A DNA stretch of 64,000 nt from Oscillospiraceae bacterium. Its GTDB lineage: Bacteria > Bacillota > Clostridia > Oscillospirales > Ruminococcaceae. The DNA lies in NCBI GenBank assembly GCA_020024285.1, contig JAHHTZ010000007.1, positions 36,483-100,482 on the forward strand, read 5' to 3'. Below, piece by piece: positions 26,941 through 35,663 of the stretch. Each line of letters begins with the position of its first letter. Position 1 is the stretch's first letter. The notes below the pieces were generated by a model that was not told the origin of the DNA, did no database searches, and worked only from the letters and a program-made list of their open reading frames with translations. A program made the position numbers and the translations under genes.

Positions 26941-28461
26941 TTAACGCAGTTTGTAATGTTCGTCCACGCGGAACGCAGGGGTGATCACAGTCCCCTCCGG
27001 AAGCATTTTGCCCTGATCCTTGGAGCGCTGAAGGGTGCGGAATACCGAGCTCACTGATACCAGCTCATGGAATACCGTATCGGTTTCCTCTCCAAAAATG
27101 TGGTTTCTCAGGCACCACAGGGCAGCCTGACGGATGGTATGGTAGGAAGCAAGCTGGGTCTGGTACACTCTCTTTTCCTCCTCGCCATAAAGGAAGATGA
27201 GGATTTCCGGATACACCATCTTGGAAAATCCCTGCTGTGCGCAGATTTCCGGCAGGAAGAGGAACAGCTCGGTTGCAAGGCTGACATCCCCTGTCATACG
27301 CTCAATGCGGTACGGCAGCTTCTGGTATTCTTCCTGTGTGCGTACCTGATGGAACAGGCGCATTGCACCCTGAGTAAATTCCTCCAGCTGCTCCTGACTG
27401 AATGGATAGGACTTCGTCGTTTCCTTTTCCTGTACGAAGAAGAAAAACTGCTTATGGGAGGCAAACTCCACCTTGCCCCACTTTTCTGCCATTTTTCTGA
27501 CGATATTGGTCAGGCTGTCTACCGGAACGTCGTTGATGCGGCATTCTGCGGAAACCTGATCCTGATGCTTTGCAACATAAACCTTCACATAGCATATCTT
27601 CTGGTTGCCGATGCGTTTTGGAAGCTCCTCCTTGAGTTCATTCCAGTAGTAGTCAAAGTCCTTGAGCTTCGGTCCGTTGCCGAGCGCCAAGATATTGCTG
27701 CGGTGTACGTTCCAGCGGTGTTCATCCCCTGCAAAGGTGCTTGTTACAGCGATCGGCTTTGTTCCCTTTTTGCACGCGGTGATCCCGCTCATCACACCAA
27801 ACAGGAAGTTTCCGCAAGCCATACCCATTGCTTCTGCCGGTGTTTTTCCGGGGGCTGCACAGTGCTCTACAATTTCGCGGTCCCAATCCGGGCAGGTAAC
27901 ACTGAATGAGAGGATGACAGACTGCTCTTTGAGCTCATAGATTTCGGGATAGATGCTCATGTTCCACGATGGGATCTCGATATGGTCTTCCTCCACCATG
28001 TCCTCTGCTTCAAAGCATCCGTGCAGGCTGTAGTTGAGGATATAGCGCAGAGTTTCTTCCTTATCAAGATGTTTTCCATCTCCGAAGGACTGCTTCCAGT
28101 ATTCCTTATTCATGCATTCGTCGCATGCGCGAAGCATTTCTCCAACGCCTTCGTCATTTGGATTGATCTCCAAAACCTTCTCAAACGATTCTTTTGCCTC
28201 TTTGTAGTGATTCATCGAAAATAGGGCGTAGCCGTAGTGAAGGTTCCATCTTGGGTCGGATCTGCGGGATTCTTCCATGTTATCCAGCAGTTCTTTCGCC
28301 TGTTTATAGCATTTGAGTTCGTTGTAGGCACGAGCCAGCAGGATGAGTACATCAAAGTCCTGCTCCTGCGCCGGGAGCTGTTCGATCGCATTTGCAATCT
28401 TTTCAAATTCTCCGTTTTTTTCCCACTCGCCAAACTGTTCCATGCGCTGTGCTTTATCCAT
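26941..28461 (-). CDS. TPR-repeat protein with a large uncharacterised domain
   Basis: A 506-residue cytoplasmic protein. Residues 1-130 carry about three tetratricopeptide-like helices (FDVLILLARAYNELKCYKQAKELLDN..., NLHYGYALFSMNHYKEAKESFEKVLEINPND). The remaining part has no motif I recognise; it contains a DUF6348- or suppressor-of-fused-like middle (VTCPDWDREIVEHCAAPGK...) judged by eye only. ATG at 28461 follows GAAGGTGAGGA. It lies 37 bases upstream of the nitroreductase gene, so the two could be cotranscribed. A scaffold role is possible, with function unknown. Confidence 0.75.
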   Translation of the reverse strand: MDKAQRMEQFGEWEKNGEFEKIANAIEQLPAQEQDFDVLILLARAYNELKCYKQAKELLDNMEESRRSDPRWNLHYGYALFSMNHYKEAKESFEKVLEINPNDEGVGEMLRACDECMNKEYWKQSFGDGKHLDKEETLRYILNYSLHGCFEAEDMVEEDHIEIPSWNMSIYPEIYELKEQSVILSFSVTCPDWDREIVEHCAAPGKTPAEAMGMACGNFLFGVMSGITACKKGTKPIAVTSTFAGDEHRWNVHRSNILALGNGPKLKDFDYYWNELKEELPKRIGNQKICYVKVYVAKHQDQVSAECRINDVPVDSLTNIVRKMAEKWGKVEFASHKQFFFFVQEKETTKSYPFSQEQLEEFTQGAMRLFHQVRTQEEYQKLPYRIERMTGDVSLATELFLFLPEICAQQGFSKMVYPEILIFLYGEEEKRVYQTQLASYHTIRQAALWCLRNHIFGEETDTVFHELVSVSSVFRTLQRSKDQGKMLPEGTVITPAFRVDEHYKLR

Positions 28462-28594
28462 TCTATTATTCCTCACCTTCGGTAGGTCTTTGATCTTATA
28501 AAAAACCTTTTTTACTATAATAGCAGAAATACCGTTCAGTGTACAGCCTCAGAGAAAACACTGGCAAAATAGATGAAAAAACTGAAACTATTTT

Positions 28595-28624
28595 TTCAAG
28601 ACTTCGCGTTTTTTGTGTTATAAT
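28595..28624 (+). promoter_or_regulatory. Predicted promoter of the GTPase-NYN gene
   Basis: TATAAT at 28619-28624 with TTCAAG at 28595-28600, 18 bases apart. This places transcription start near 28631 and so favours the ATG at 28668. Confidence 0.5.
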
Positions 28625-28667
28625 GAAAAGGAATGATTATGATACAGAAAGTTGGGAATCAGCTGAC

Positions 28668-31238
28668 ATGAAACGAATCTCCATCGGGATCCTGGCACAC
28701 GTTGACGCCGGAAAAACAACTCTTTCCGAGGCGATGCTCTACCAGAGCGGACTTCTGCGAAAGCTCGGGCGTGTGGACCATCAGGATGCTTTTTTAGATA
28801 CCAATTTGATCGAAAAGGAACGCGGCATCACCATTTTTTCAAAGCAGGCGATTTTTTCGCTTGGTGATACCGAGATCACCCTGCTCGACACACCGGGACA
28901 CGTCGATTTTTCGGGAGAAATGGAGCGTGTGCTTCAGGTGCTCGATTACGCCATCCTTGTCATCAGCGGCGCAGACGGGGTGCAAAGCCATACACAGACC
29001 CTCTGGAAGCTCCTGCGCCGTTACGAGATCCCCACCTTTATATTCATCAACAAAATGGACCTCCCCAATGTGGAAAAGTCCGCCCTCCTTTCCCAGCTTC
29101 AAAAGGAGCTGTCCCCCTCCTGCCTCGACTGCCTTGCGCCCGACTTTGAGGAGTTCGCCTCGATGGAGGACGAAACCCTCATGGAGCGGTTTTTGGAATC
29201 GGGCTCCCTCTCCTGTGAGGAGATTGCCCATCTTGTTGCACGTCAGGCGATCTTTCCGTGCTTCTTCGGTTCCGCACTCAAGCTGTCGGGCATTGATGAA
29301 TTTTTAGACGCACTCAATCGGTATACCCTCCCGCCGATGTGGAATGAGGACTTCGGCGCCACGGTATTCAAGATTGCACGCGATGAACAGGGGACGCGCC
29401 TGACGTATCTCAAAGTAACCGGTGGTACGCTCAAGGTCAAGGCGCTCCTTTCGGGAGAAAGCCGGGACGGAGAGCCGTGGGAAGAAAAGGTCGATCAGAT
29501 CCGCCTTTATTCCGGTGCAAAGTATCAGACCACACCGGAAGCTCCCGCCGGTACAGTCTGCGCTGTCACAGGACTCGAAAAAACGTATTCCGGACAAGGA
29601 CTCGGCTGTCAGTCCTCCTCGCTCTCCCCCATGCTCCAGCCTGTGATGAGCTGTCAGATCCTGCTGCCGATGGGCATGGATGTCCATGCCGCGCTGCTCA
29701 AGCTCGCACCTCTCGTCGACGAGGACCCCCAGCTTCAGATTTTGTGGAACGAGCAGCTTCGCGAGATTCAGCTTCAAATGATGGGAGAAGTGCAGCTTGA
29801 CGTACTCAAGCGTCAGATTCGGGAGCGCTTCGGGTTTGATGTGGAATTCGGTCCCGGAAACATCGTCTATAAGGAAACGATTGCCGCTCCCGTGGAGGGA
29901 GTCGGTCATTTTGAACCGCTGCGCCATTACGCAGAGGTCCACCTCCTGCTCGAGCCGGGCGAACCCGGCAGCGGCATCCGCTTCGGCACGATTTGCAGCG
30001 AAGATACCCTGAGCAAAAACTGGCAGCGCCTTATTTTGACGCACCTCATGGAAAAACGCCATCGCGGTGTTTTGACCGGAAGCCCCATCACCGATGTCAA
30101 AATCACGCTCACCGCAGGACGCGCCCATGTAAAGCACACCGAGGGCGGAGATTTTCGTCAGGCGACGTATCGTGCTGTGCGGCAGGGTCTGATGCAGGCA
30201 CAGAGCATCCTGCTTGAGCCGTGGTATTCGTTTCGTTTGACGACCCCTTCCGAATATCTCGGACGGGCGATGGCAGACATCCAGCGCATGGGCGGCACGC
30301 TCGATCCGCCCGAATCGGACGGGACAACCTCCGTTCTCATCGGAAAAGCACCCGTTTCCGAAATGCAGGGCTACGCTTTGGAGCTGACCTCCTACAGCAA
30401 GGGACATGGAAAACTGATCTGTAACCTCGATGGCTACAAGCCCTGCCACAACGCCGATGAAATCATCGCAGAGATCGGCTATGATCCCGAGCGCGACCTC
30501 GAAAATACGCCGGACTCCGTATTCTGCGCCCACGGTGCAGGCTATACGGTCAAATGGGACGAGGTCCCTGCGGCAGCCCATGTACAAAGTCCGCTCCACC
30601 AGGACAAAACCCCGCTGCGCCCGAAAATTCCTCCGGTGCGCAGTGGGGCAAATTCCCCCATTCGTTCCTTTGAGGATGACAAGGAGCTTTCCGCCATCTT
30701 CGAGCGCACCTACGGTCCCATCAAGCGCCGCGAGCTCTTTCGTGCAGCACCGACTCCCGAGCAGGAAAAAATCTACGAGGATCAGGGACCGGAATATCTG
30801 CTGGTGGACGGCTACAATGTTATCTTTGCATGGGACGATCTGCGCAAGCTTGCCCGCGTGAGCTTTGAGGGCGCGAGAAATGCCCTTGCCGATCTTCTGT
30901 GCAACTATCAGGGCTTTCGCGGATGTGCTGTCATCTTGGTGTTCGATGCCTACCGCGTTCCGCACGGAACAGGGGATATCTTTAAGTATAAGAACATCCA
31001 CATCGTCTACACCAAAGAAGCGGAAACTGCCGATATGTACATCGAAAAGGTGACCTACGAGCTTGCGAAAAAACGGCGGGTCCGCGTTGTCACTTCGGAT
31101 AATGCAGAGCAGATGATTATTTTGGGGCATGGGGCTCTGCGCGTTTCTGCTTCCCTGTTCTATGAAGAGGTCAAGGCAGTCAACGCGGAGATTCGCCAGA
31201 TCATTGAAGCAAACAACCTGCGCAGCCGCTTAAAATAA
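28668..31238 (+). CDS. TetM-like translational GTPase fused to a Rae1/YacP-like NYN nuclease domain
   Basis: An 856-residue fusion. Residues 1-635 form an EF-G/TetM-type GTPase: P-loop AHVDAGKT (10-17), ERGITI (51-56), DTPGH (74-78) and NKMD (128-131), then EF-G domains II-V. Domain IV carries HVKHTEGG (from His487) where TetM/TetO have the tetracycline-displacing YSPVS loop, so drug resistance is unlikely. A charged, proline-rich linker (about 636-707) leads to a NYN domain (about 708-850) with LLVDGYN at Asp714, ILVFDAYRV, TKEAETADMYIEKV and VVTSDNAEQ, closely matching B. subtilis Rae1. The ribosome site is weak; the ATG is set by the upstream promoter. A strong terminator follows. Role: probably ribosome rescue or A-site mRNA cleavage, inferred. 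Confidence 0.88.
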   Translation: MKRISIGILAHVDAGKTTLSEAMLYQSGLLRKLGRVDHQDAFLDTNLIEKERGITIFSKQAIFSLGDTEITLLDTPGHVDFSGEMERVLQVLDYAILVISGADGVQSHTQTLWKLLRRYEIPTFIFINKMDLPNVEKSALLSQLQKELSPSCLDCLAPDFEEFASMEDETLMERFLESGSLSCEEIAHLVARQAIFPCFFGSALKLSGIDEFLDALNRYTLPPMWNEDFGATVFKIARDEQGTRLTYLKVTGGTLKVKALLSGESRDGEPWEEKVDQIRLYSGAKYQTTPEAPAGTVCAVTGLEKTYSGQGLGCQSSSLSPMLQPVMSCQILLPMGMDVHAALLKLAPLVDEDPQLQILWNEQLREIQLQMMGEVQLDVLKRQIRERFGFDVEFGPGNIVYKETIAAPVEGVGHFEPLRHYAEVHLLLEPGEPGSGIRFGTICSEDTLSKNWQRLILTHLMEKRHRGVLTGSPITDVKITLTAGRAHVKHTEGGDFRQATYRAVRQGLMQAQSILLEPWYSFRLTTPSEYLGRAMADIQRMGGTLDPPESDGTTSVLIGKAPVSEMQGYALELTSYSKGHGKLICNLDGYKPCHNADEIIAEIGYDPERDLENTPDSVFCAHGAGYTVKWDEVPAAAHVQSPLHQDKTPLRPKIPPVRSGANSPIRSFEDDKELSAIFERTYGPIKRRELFRAAPTPEQEKIYEDQGPEYLLVDGYNVIFAWDDLRKLARVSFEGARNALADLLCNYQGFRGCAVILVFDAYRVPHGTGDIFKYKNIHIVYTKEAETADMYIEKVTYELAKKRRVRVVTSDNAEQMIILGHGALRVSASLFYEEVKAVNAEIRQIIEANNLRSRLK

Positions 31239-31241
31239 CGC

Positions 31242-31287
31242 AAAAAGAAACAGACAGGATCAGCTGATCCTGTCTGTTTCTTTTTGG
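31242..31287 (+). terminator. Terminator of the GTPase-NYN gene
   Basis: A perfect 17-bp inverted repeat GAAACAGACAGGATCAG / CTGATCCTGTCTGTTTC, with T5 after it. Confidence 0.93.
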
Positions 31288-31294
31288 TACAATA

Positions 31295-31381
31295 TGGTGC
31301 CGCTGACGAGACTTGAACTCGTATGATGTTACCATCGAGGGATTTTAAGTCCCTTGCGTCTGCCGGTTCCGCCACAGCGGC
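31295..31381 (-). tRNA. tRNA-Leu (TAA)
   Basis: On the minus strand an 87-base class II tRNA: starts GCCGCTGTGGCGGAA, anticodon loop CTTAAAA (anticodon TAA), long variable arm TCGATGGTAACATCATACGA, T-loop GTTCAAGTC, and encoded CCA. Confidence 0.97.
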
Positions 31382-31513
31382 AAATATTGCTTCATAATGA
31401 TACACTAATTTACTATGAAAGTCAAGGGAAAGCCCCCACTTTCCCTTGACTGCATTTCACAACGCGTTCTCTCGTTTGCGCCCCTTTTTCATGAAAAAGG
31501 GGCGCAGGCAATG

Positions 31514-33682
31514 CTATTTTTCTGAGAGGATAAAATCGATCTGACCGGCAGAAACATCCACATGGGACGCCTCCACCATCACCTTCTGCCCAATTTTATA
31601 GCGTGTATTGGAAAGATGCTCCACAAATTCCATCGTATCTTCCAGCGTGTAGTCCCCGTCCGGAAGGCTATTTACATGGACAAGTCCTTCCACCGTGTTG
31701 GGGAGCTGAACATAAAACCCAAACGGAACCATCGAGCAAATCACACCCTCCATCGGTTCTCCGAGGTGGGATGCCATATACTCTGCCTTGTAGCAGTCCT
31801 CGCAGTCACGCTCGATATTGACTGCATTCTGTTCCATCTCGCTGCAATGCTTTGCAGCTTCGGGAACATAGGTTGCAAAGCGTTTTTCGATGTTCTTCTT
31901 CGGCGTTTTTCCGCTGTAGCTTGAGAGGATGCGGTGGATGATGATATCCGGGTAGCGGCGGATCGGCGCGGTAAAGTGGGCGTAGTTTGCAAGCACCAGA
32001 CCGAAGTGACCTGTATTCTCGTGGGAATATACCGCCTTTGCCATCGAGCGCAGCAGCTGGTTGTTAATCAGCTGCTCCAAGCGTGTTCCGCGAACCGATT
32101 CCAGAATGTCGGAAAGCTGTTTTGCCTTCACTTCATCGCTCCAGTCCGCCGTGCTGATGCCCACCTGTGACAAAAGATTTCTCAAAACGCTTACCTTTGC
32201 AGCCGGAGGATTGTCGTGCACACGATATACAAAGGGAAGCTCCTCATTCATCGCAACGGTTGCCGCAGCTTCATTGGCTGCCAGCATAAATTCCTCGATG
32301 AAGCGTTCCGATTCTCCGCGTTCTCTTGGCAGGATGTCCTTTACCCGACCGTTTTCGATGAGGAACTTCGATTCTGTGGACTCGATGTTCATCGCGCCGC
32401 GCTCAAAGCGGCGTTTGTAGAGGATGGCTGCCAGTTTCTGCATCTCAAAAATGGAGGGGAGCAAATCATGGTATTTGCTGAGGATCTCCTCAGAAGCCGT
32501 CTGATCGAGGATCGCATTGATTTCGGAATAGATCCCCTTCACACGGGAGCGGATATAGCTCTTTGCAAAGTGGTAACCTACGAGCTTTCCGGTGGAATCG
32601 ATAGTCAGCAGAGCAGAGAACGTCAATCGCACTTCATCCGGATTGAGCGAGCAAATCCCGTTCGACAGCTCCTTCGGGAGCATCGGGAGCACCTGATCGG
32701 CATAGTAAACCGAAGTTCCCCTCTCATAGGCTTCGCGGTCAAGGGCGGAATTCGGCTTCACATAGTGGCTGACATCTGCGATGTGGACACCCAGCTCCCA
32801 GAAGTCACCGTTTTTCTCAAGAGAAATGGCGTCGTCAAGGTCCTTGCTGTCTGCTCCATCGATCGTGAAGCAGGGATACCCTGTCAAATCGAGGCGTTCC
32901 ATCAGTTTCGAGCTTGGGATGCCCTTGTCCGAAATGCGTCTTGCCTCTGCCATCGTTTCTGCGTCAAATTCTGTCTTTGCATGGTAGGAAGCCAGCACTG
33001 CCTGACAGCAGTTTTGCGCCAGCTGGGAATCTCCAAACACGCCGAGGACCTTTGCCCGATGGGAAAAATGTCCGTCGCCGCGCTTTCCGAGCGTAACAAG
33101 CACCTTATCTCCTGCCTTTGCCTCGCCCCGGTCTTTTTCCCATACTTCGATCGGGATGCGCATATTGCGGTCAGGCAGGACGAAGAACCTGCCTTCCTTT
33201 TGGAGCATTACTCCGGTAAAGGTGTCGTGATTTTCTTCGAGAATGGAAACCACCTGTCCTTCAACCTTGCCCCTCTGGTCCTTTGAGATACGCACGGTGA
33301 CGATATCACCCGGCATTGCACCCTTCATATCACGTCCCGGAAGGAAGATGTCATCCTCCTTGGTTGCTCCCTCCGTCATGGGACGGGCAAAGCCGAAGCG
33401 CTCCTGCACATTCATGATCTTTGCTTTTACGAGGGTCATGTTTTCAGCAAGACCTACCGCATTTTTCTCCTGAACGATCACACCCTTCGAGCGCCACTGT
33501 GCCATCATATGATCGAACTCGCGCTTTTCCTTCGGTGTCACCCTTGCCAAAACTGCAAGGTCCTTTACTTTGATGGGGGATTTGCGATGGCGGCGCAGCA
33601 CTTCCATAACGCGCTGATTGAGCGCAGGGGCGCTGTGATTTTTTCTGCCTTTACGGTGATGCGGCAATTCTCTTTTCTTCAT
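31514..33682 (-). CDS. rnr: Ribonuclease R
   Basis: A 722-residue processive 3'-5' exoribonuclease that degrades structured RNA and matures stable RNA. In order: an N-terminal winged helix (LNQRVMEVLRRHRKSPIKVKDL), cold-shock domains (ERFGFARPM...), the RNB catalytic domain with TIDGADSKDLDDAISL whose aspartates bind Mg, ADVSHYVKPNSALDREAYERGTSVY, and a C-terminal S1 domain (GVICSMVPFGFYVQLPNTVEGLVH). The highly basic start (MKKRELPHHRKGRKNH) follows AGAGAGGG; ATG at 33682 is used. secG lies upstream on the same strand but a terminator stands between. No smpB is adjacent in this window, unlike many relatives. Confidence 0.97.
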   Translation of the reverse strand: MKKRELPHHRKGRKNHSAPALNQRVMEVLRRHRKSPIKVKDLAVLARVTPKEKREFDHMMAQWRSKGVIVQEKNAVGLAENMTLVKAKIMNVQERFGFARPMTEGATKEDDIFLPGRDMKGAMPGDIVTVRISKDQRGKVEGQVVSILEENHDTFTGVMLQKEGRFFVLPDRNMRIPIEVWEKDRGEAKAGDKVLVTLGKRGDGHFSHRAKVLGVFGDSQLAQNCCQAVLASYHAKTEFDAETMAEARRISDKGIPSSKLMERLDLTGYPCFTIDGADSKDLDDAISLEKNGDFWELGVHIADVSHYVKPNSALDREAYERGTSVYYADQVLPMLPKELSNGICSLNPDEVRLTFSALLTIDSTGKLVGYHFAKSYIRSRVKGIYSEINAILDQTASEEILSKYHDLLPSIFEMQKLAAILYKRRFERGAMNIESTESKFLIENGRVKDILPRERGESERFIEEFMLAANEAAATVAMNEELPFVYRVHDNPPAAKVSVLRNLLSQVGISTADWSDEVKAKQLSDILESVRGTRLEQLINNQLLRSMAKAVYSHENTGHFGLVLANYAHFTAPIRRYPDIIIHRILSSYSGKTPKKNIEKRFATYVPEAAKHCSEMEQNAVNIERDCEDCYKAEYMASHLGEPMEGVICSMVPFGFYVQLPNTVEGLVHVNSLPDGDYTLEDTMEFVEHLSNTRYKIGQKVMVEASHVDVSAGQIDFILSEK

Positions 33683-33796
33683 ACAAAAACCCTCTCTTTC
33701 TGTTAAAAATAAAAATAATATCACACATTCCTGTTGTTTTTATTATGCACTTTTCCCTTAAATTGTACAAGACCTTTTTCAATTTTGATAAAAAGT

Positions 33797-33826
33797 AAAA
33801 AAAATACTCTGCAAACGCAGAGTATT
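33797..33826 (-). terminator. secG terminator
   Basis: Hairpin AATACTCTGC / GCAGAGTATT followed on the minus strand by T8; read-through into rnr is possible. Confidence 0.85.
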
Positions 33827-33844
33827 GAAGTGGCACGATATTCT

Positions 33845-34090
33845 CTATGCGAATTTTTCCGCAACAGCAATGAGAATGGTGATCACAAAGAATGCAACGC
33901 CCAAAATCTTGGTTGCTCTTGCCAGCATTGCGTCCATCGTTTTTCCGCGGTTTCTGCTCAGAGAGCTGTCCAGGTTTGCACCGCCCAAAGCGCCCATCTT
34001 TGCTTTGCTCTCCTGCATCAAAACAGTAATGATGATCAAAACTGCTACAACGCACAGCGCAATGCCGCCGATGATTTCAAAAATGCTCAT
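33845..34090 (-). CDS. secG: Preprotein translocase subunit SecG
   Basis: An 81-residue accessory subunit of the SecYEG channel. Two transmembrane helices (IIGGIALCVVAVLIIITVLM and ILGVAFFVITILIAVA) flank a cytosolic loop with the typical glycine-rich GALGGANLDSSLSRNRGKTMD. Length and topology are normal. GGAGG precedes the ATG. The secG-rnr order is common in Firmicutes, which supports the call. Confidence 0.95.
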   Translation of the reverse strand: MSIFEIIGGIALCVVAVLIIITVLMQESKAKMGALGGANLDSSLSRNRGKTMDAMLARATKILGVAFFVITILIAVAEKFA

Positions 34091-34242
34091 TGTTTGAACC
34101 TCCAGTCTGCCAAAGGCCGGTTTGTGCTTTTGACAGAACCGTCCTGATTTACTATCTAACTCGAATCATCATAGCACAAAAAGCGCCTCTTGGCAAGAGA
34201 AATCGGAGATTCTGCCGCGCAAAAATTCTGCAACTGCCGCGC

Positions 34243-34671
34243 TTAAAGCTCTTTTCTCATCGCGATATGCGGGCAGTGTTCATCCTGATAAACTTCTCCA
34301 TAGGGAGTGTATCCGTTTCGTTTATAAAAGCCCTCCGCCTGTACCTGCGCACTCAGCTCAACGGTTGTTCCTTTGAGCTCCTTGACCTTTTGCTCCAGGT
34401 TTTCCACGATGAGACGGCCGACACCTTTTCCGCGGTAATTTTCCAGCACGCAAATTCGTCCGATGTGCCAAACCCCGTTTTCCTCATAGGTCCTTCCGGT
34501 GCCTACCGGCTCACCATGGTCATAAACGATGACATGCCAGCTCTTTTCGTCCAAATCATCAAACTCGTCCTGAAATCCCTGCTCCACCATAAAAACAAGC
34601 CCGCGGATGTAAAAAGCGTCTGTTGTATTCTGTTTTCCCTTCGACCACTGGATATTCCAATGCTTTGCCAT
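34243..34671 (-). CDS. GNAT family N-acetyltransferase
   Basis: A 142-residue acetyl-CoA-dependent transferase. The acetyl-CoA loop RGKGVGRLIVE and the flanking beta strands (HIGRICVLENY before, TTVELSAQVQAEGFYKRNGY after) are clear. The AEGFYKRNGYTPYGEVYQDE ending resembles ElaA/YjcF-type enzymes. ATG at 34671 follows AAAGGGGGA. The acceptor substrate is unknown. It lies downstream of bofA on the same strand with 74 bases between. Confidence 0.88.
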   Translation of the reverse strand: MAKHWNIQWSKGKQNTTDAFYIRGLVFMVEQGFQDEFDDLDEKSWHVIVYDHGEPVGTGRTYEENGVWHIGRICVLENYRGKGVGRLIVENLEQKVKELKGTTVELSAQVQAEGFYKRNGYTPYGEVYQDEHCPHIAMRKEL

Positions 34672-34745
34672 AATAAATCCCCCTTTGTTTGAGCAATCTG
34701 CCTTTAAGAGCATTATAACAAAGCGCCTTCGATCCTTCAATCGTT

Positions 34746-35003
34746 TTATCCCATTTGAATGAAAAAACGCCCCATCAACAGAAGGATCGTACCCGGAACG
34801 CCGAGAACGCCGCTGACTGTCAGTGTTCCTGCCGTAAGCGGAACAGAAAATCCCAGCGTCCCCTGCAAAAGGTTCAGAAGATACAAGCTCCCCACTCCGC
34901 CGAGGACGGAGCATACAGCGCCGCGCAGCAAACACCCCCAACGGCGAAAGAACGCTGCTTCCACCACAAGAATCCCCATTAAAACGATCGCTCCTGCATT
35001 CAA
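34746..35003 (-). CDS. bofA: BofA-like sporulation membrane protein
   Basis: About 85 residues with two or three hydrophobic segments; the C-terminal block LGFSVPLTAGTLTVSGVLGVPGTILLLM matches BofA, which holds the SpoIVFB protease in check during pro-sigma-K processing in spore formation. The start is taken as TTG at 35003, because AAAAAGGAGAG lies just before it; a longer ATG frame from 35057 would overlap yaaL. The 17-base gap to yaaL and the conserved yaaL-bofA order seen in Bacillus support the assignment. The ribosome site overlaps the yaaL stop, suggesting coupled translation. Confidence 0.85.
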   Translation of the reverse strand: MNAGAIVLMGILVVEAAFFRRWGCLLRGAVCSVLGGVGSLYLLNLLQGTLGFSVPLTAGTLTVSGVLGVPGTILLLMGRFFIQMG

Positions 35004-35020
35004 TGCTGCTCTCTCCTTTT

Positions 35021-35302
35021 TCAGCGGACACGCTGTGCCATCCGGCTCTCCCTGCACCGAATGCCCATGCTGCGCGCCAGCGTATGATAATATCGATAGC
35101 GGCTTCGCAATGCCTGCCCCTCATAGATGCAGGCATCCATCAAATCGCTTTCGGATGTCAAATCAAACATTGCTTCGTTTCGCTGGATCTCTTGCTCCAG
35201 CTGCCGCAGAGTATGCAGGATCTGTGATCCTGCATCGGGAGCTTCCTCCTTTGGTCTTTTCTCTCTGACAAAGCGGTTTTTCCACTGCAGTCCTGTACTC
35301 AT
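35021..35302 (-). CDS. yaaL: YaaL-like DUF2508 protein
   Basis: A 93-residue soluble helical protein (ILHTLRQLEQEIQRNEAMFDLTSESDLMDACIYEGQALRSRYRYYHTLARSMG) of the DUF2508 family. In Bacillus this gene sits between recR and bofA; here bofA follows but recR is not upstream. Start ATG has AAAGGATGG. Its biochemical role is unknown even in Bacillus. Confidence 0.85.
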   Translation of the reverse strand: MSTGLQWKNRFVREKRPKEEAPDAGSQILHTLRQLEQEIQRNEAMFDLTSESDLMDACIYEGQALRSRYRYYHTLARSMGIRCRESRMAQRVR

Positions 35303-35430
35303 CCGATCCCATCCTTTCGTGTGGGAACAAAGAGAGGGAAAAAATCTCTGCTTTGTTCCATCTATATGCGTTTTCTGTCCAAATTATGGGTAGATTCGGT
35401 GCGTTTTATACTGCAATGAGAAAAAACGCC

Positions 35431-35459
35431 TTGTCACATCAGGAAAAATGAGCTATGAT
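35431..35459 (+). promoter_or_regulatory. Predicted promoter of the small Cys-rich gene
   Basis: TTGTCA (35431-35436) and TATGAT (35454-35459) with 17-base spacing. It excludes an in-frame ATG at 35448 as the start. Confidence 0.6.
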
Positions 35460-35492
35460 AAAAAGAAATACAGTGGACAAGGGGGTCTTTTT

Positions 35493-35663
35493 GTGAACCA
35501 CTTCAAAAATCTGACGGAACGCTACTGTCCAAAGCTCGGGTGCAATGTTCCACTCGAAAATATGTATGATGACAACGGGCGCGCCTACCAGCGCTGTCTG
35601 TTCAGCTACAAATGCGACCAGCTCGAATGTGACAAGCACCTCCCGCCCTATCCGGACAAATAG
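35493..35663 (+). CDS. Small Cys-rich protein of unknown function
   Basis: A 56-residue protein with four cysteines spaced as C-x4-C and C-x7-C-x4-C (YCPKLGC..., RCLFSYKCDQLECDK), suggesting a single zinc site. GTG at 35493 follows AAGGGGG; an in-frame ATG upstream overlaps the promoter -10 box. It lies between yaaL and the RNase P RNA on opposite strands. I do not recognise a family. Confidence 0.6.
   Translation: MNHFKNLTERYCPKLGCNVPLENMYDDNGRAYQRCLFSYKCDQLECDKHLPPYPDK

Noticed and set aside
29304..31130. A 608-residue minus-strand open frame opposite the GTPase-NYN gene
   Set aside because: The sense frame has all G-protein and NYN motifs; the antisense frame has none.
28668..31238. A plain tetracycline-resistance protein label for the GTPase
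   Set aside because: The drug-displacing domain IV loop is absent and a nuclease-like domain is fused, so the resistance label is not supported.
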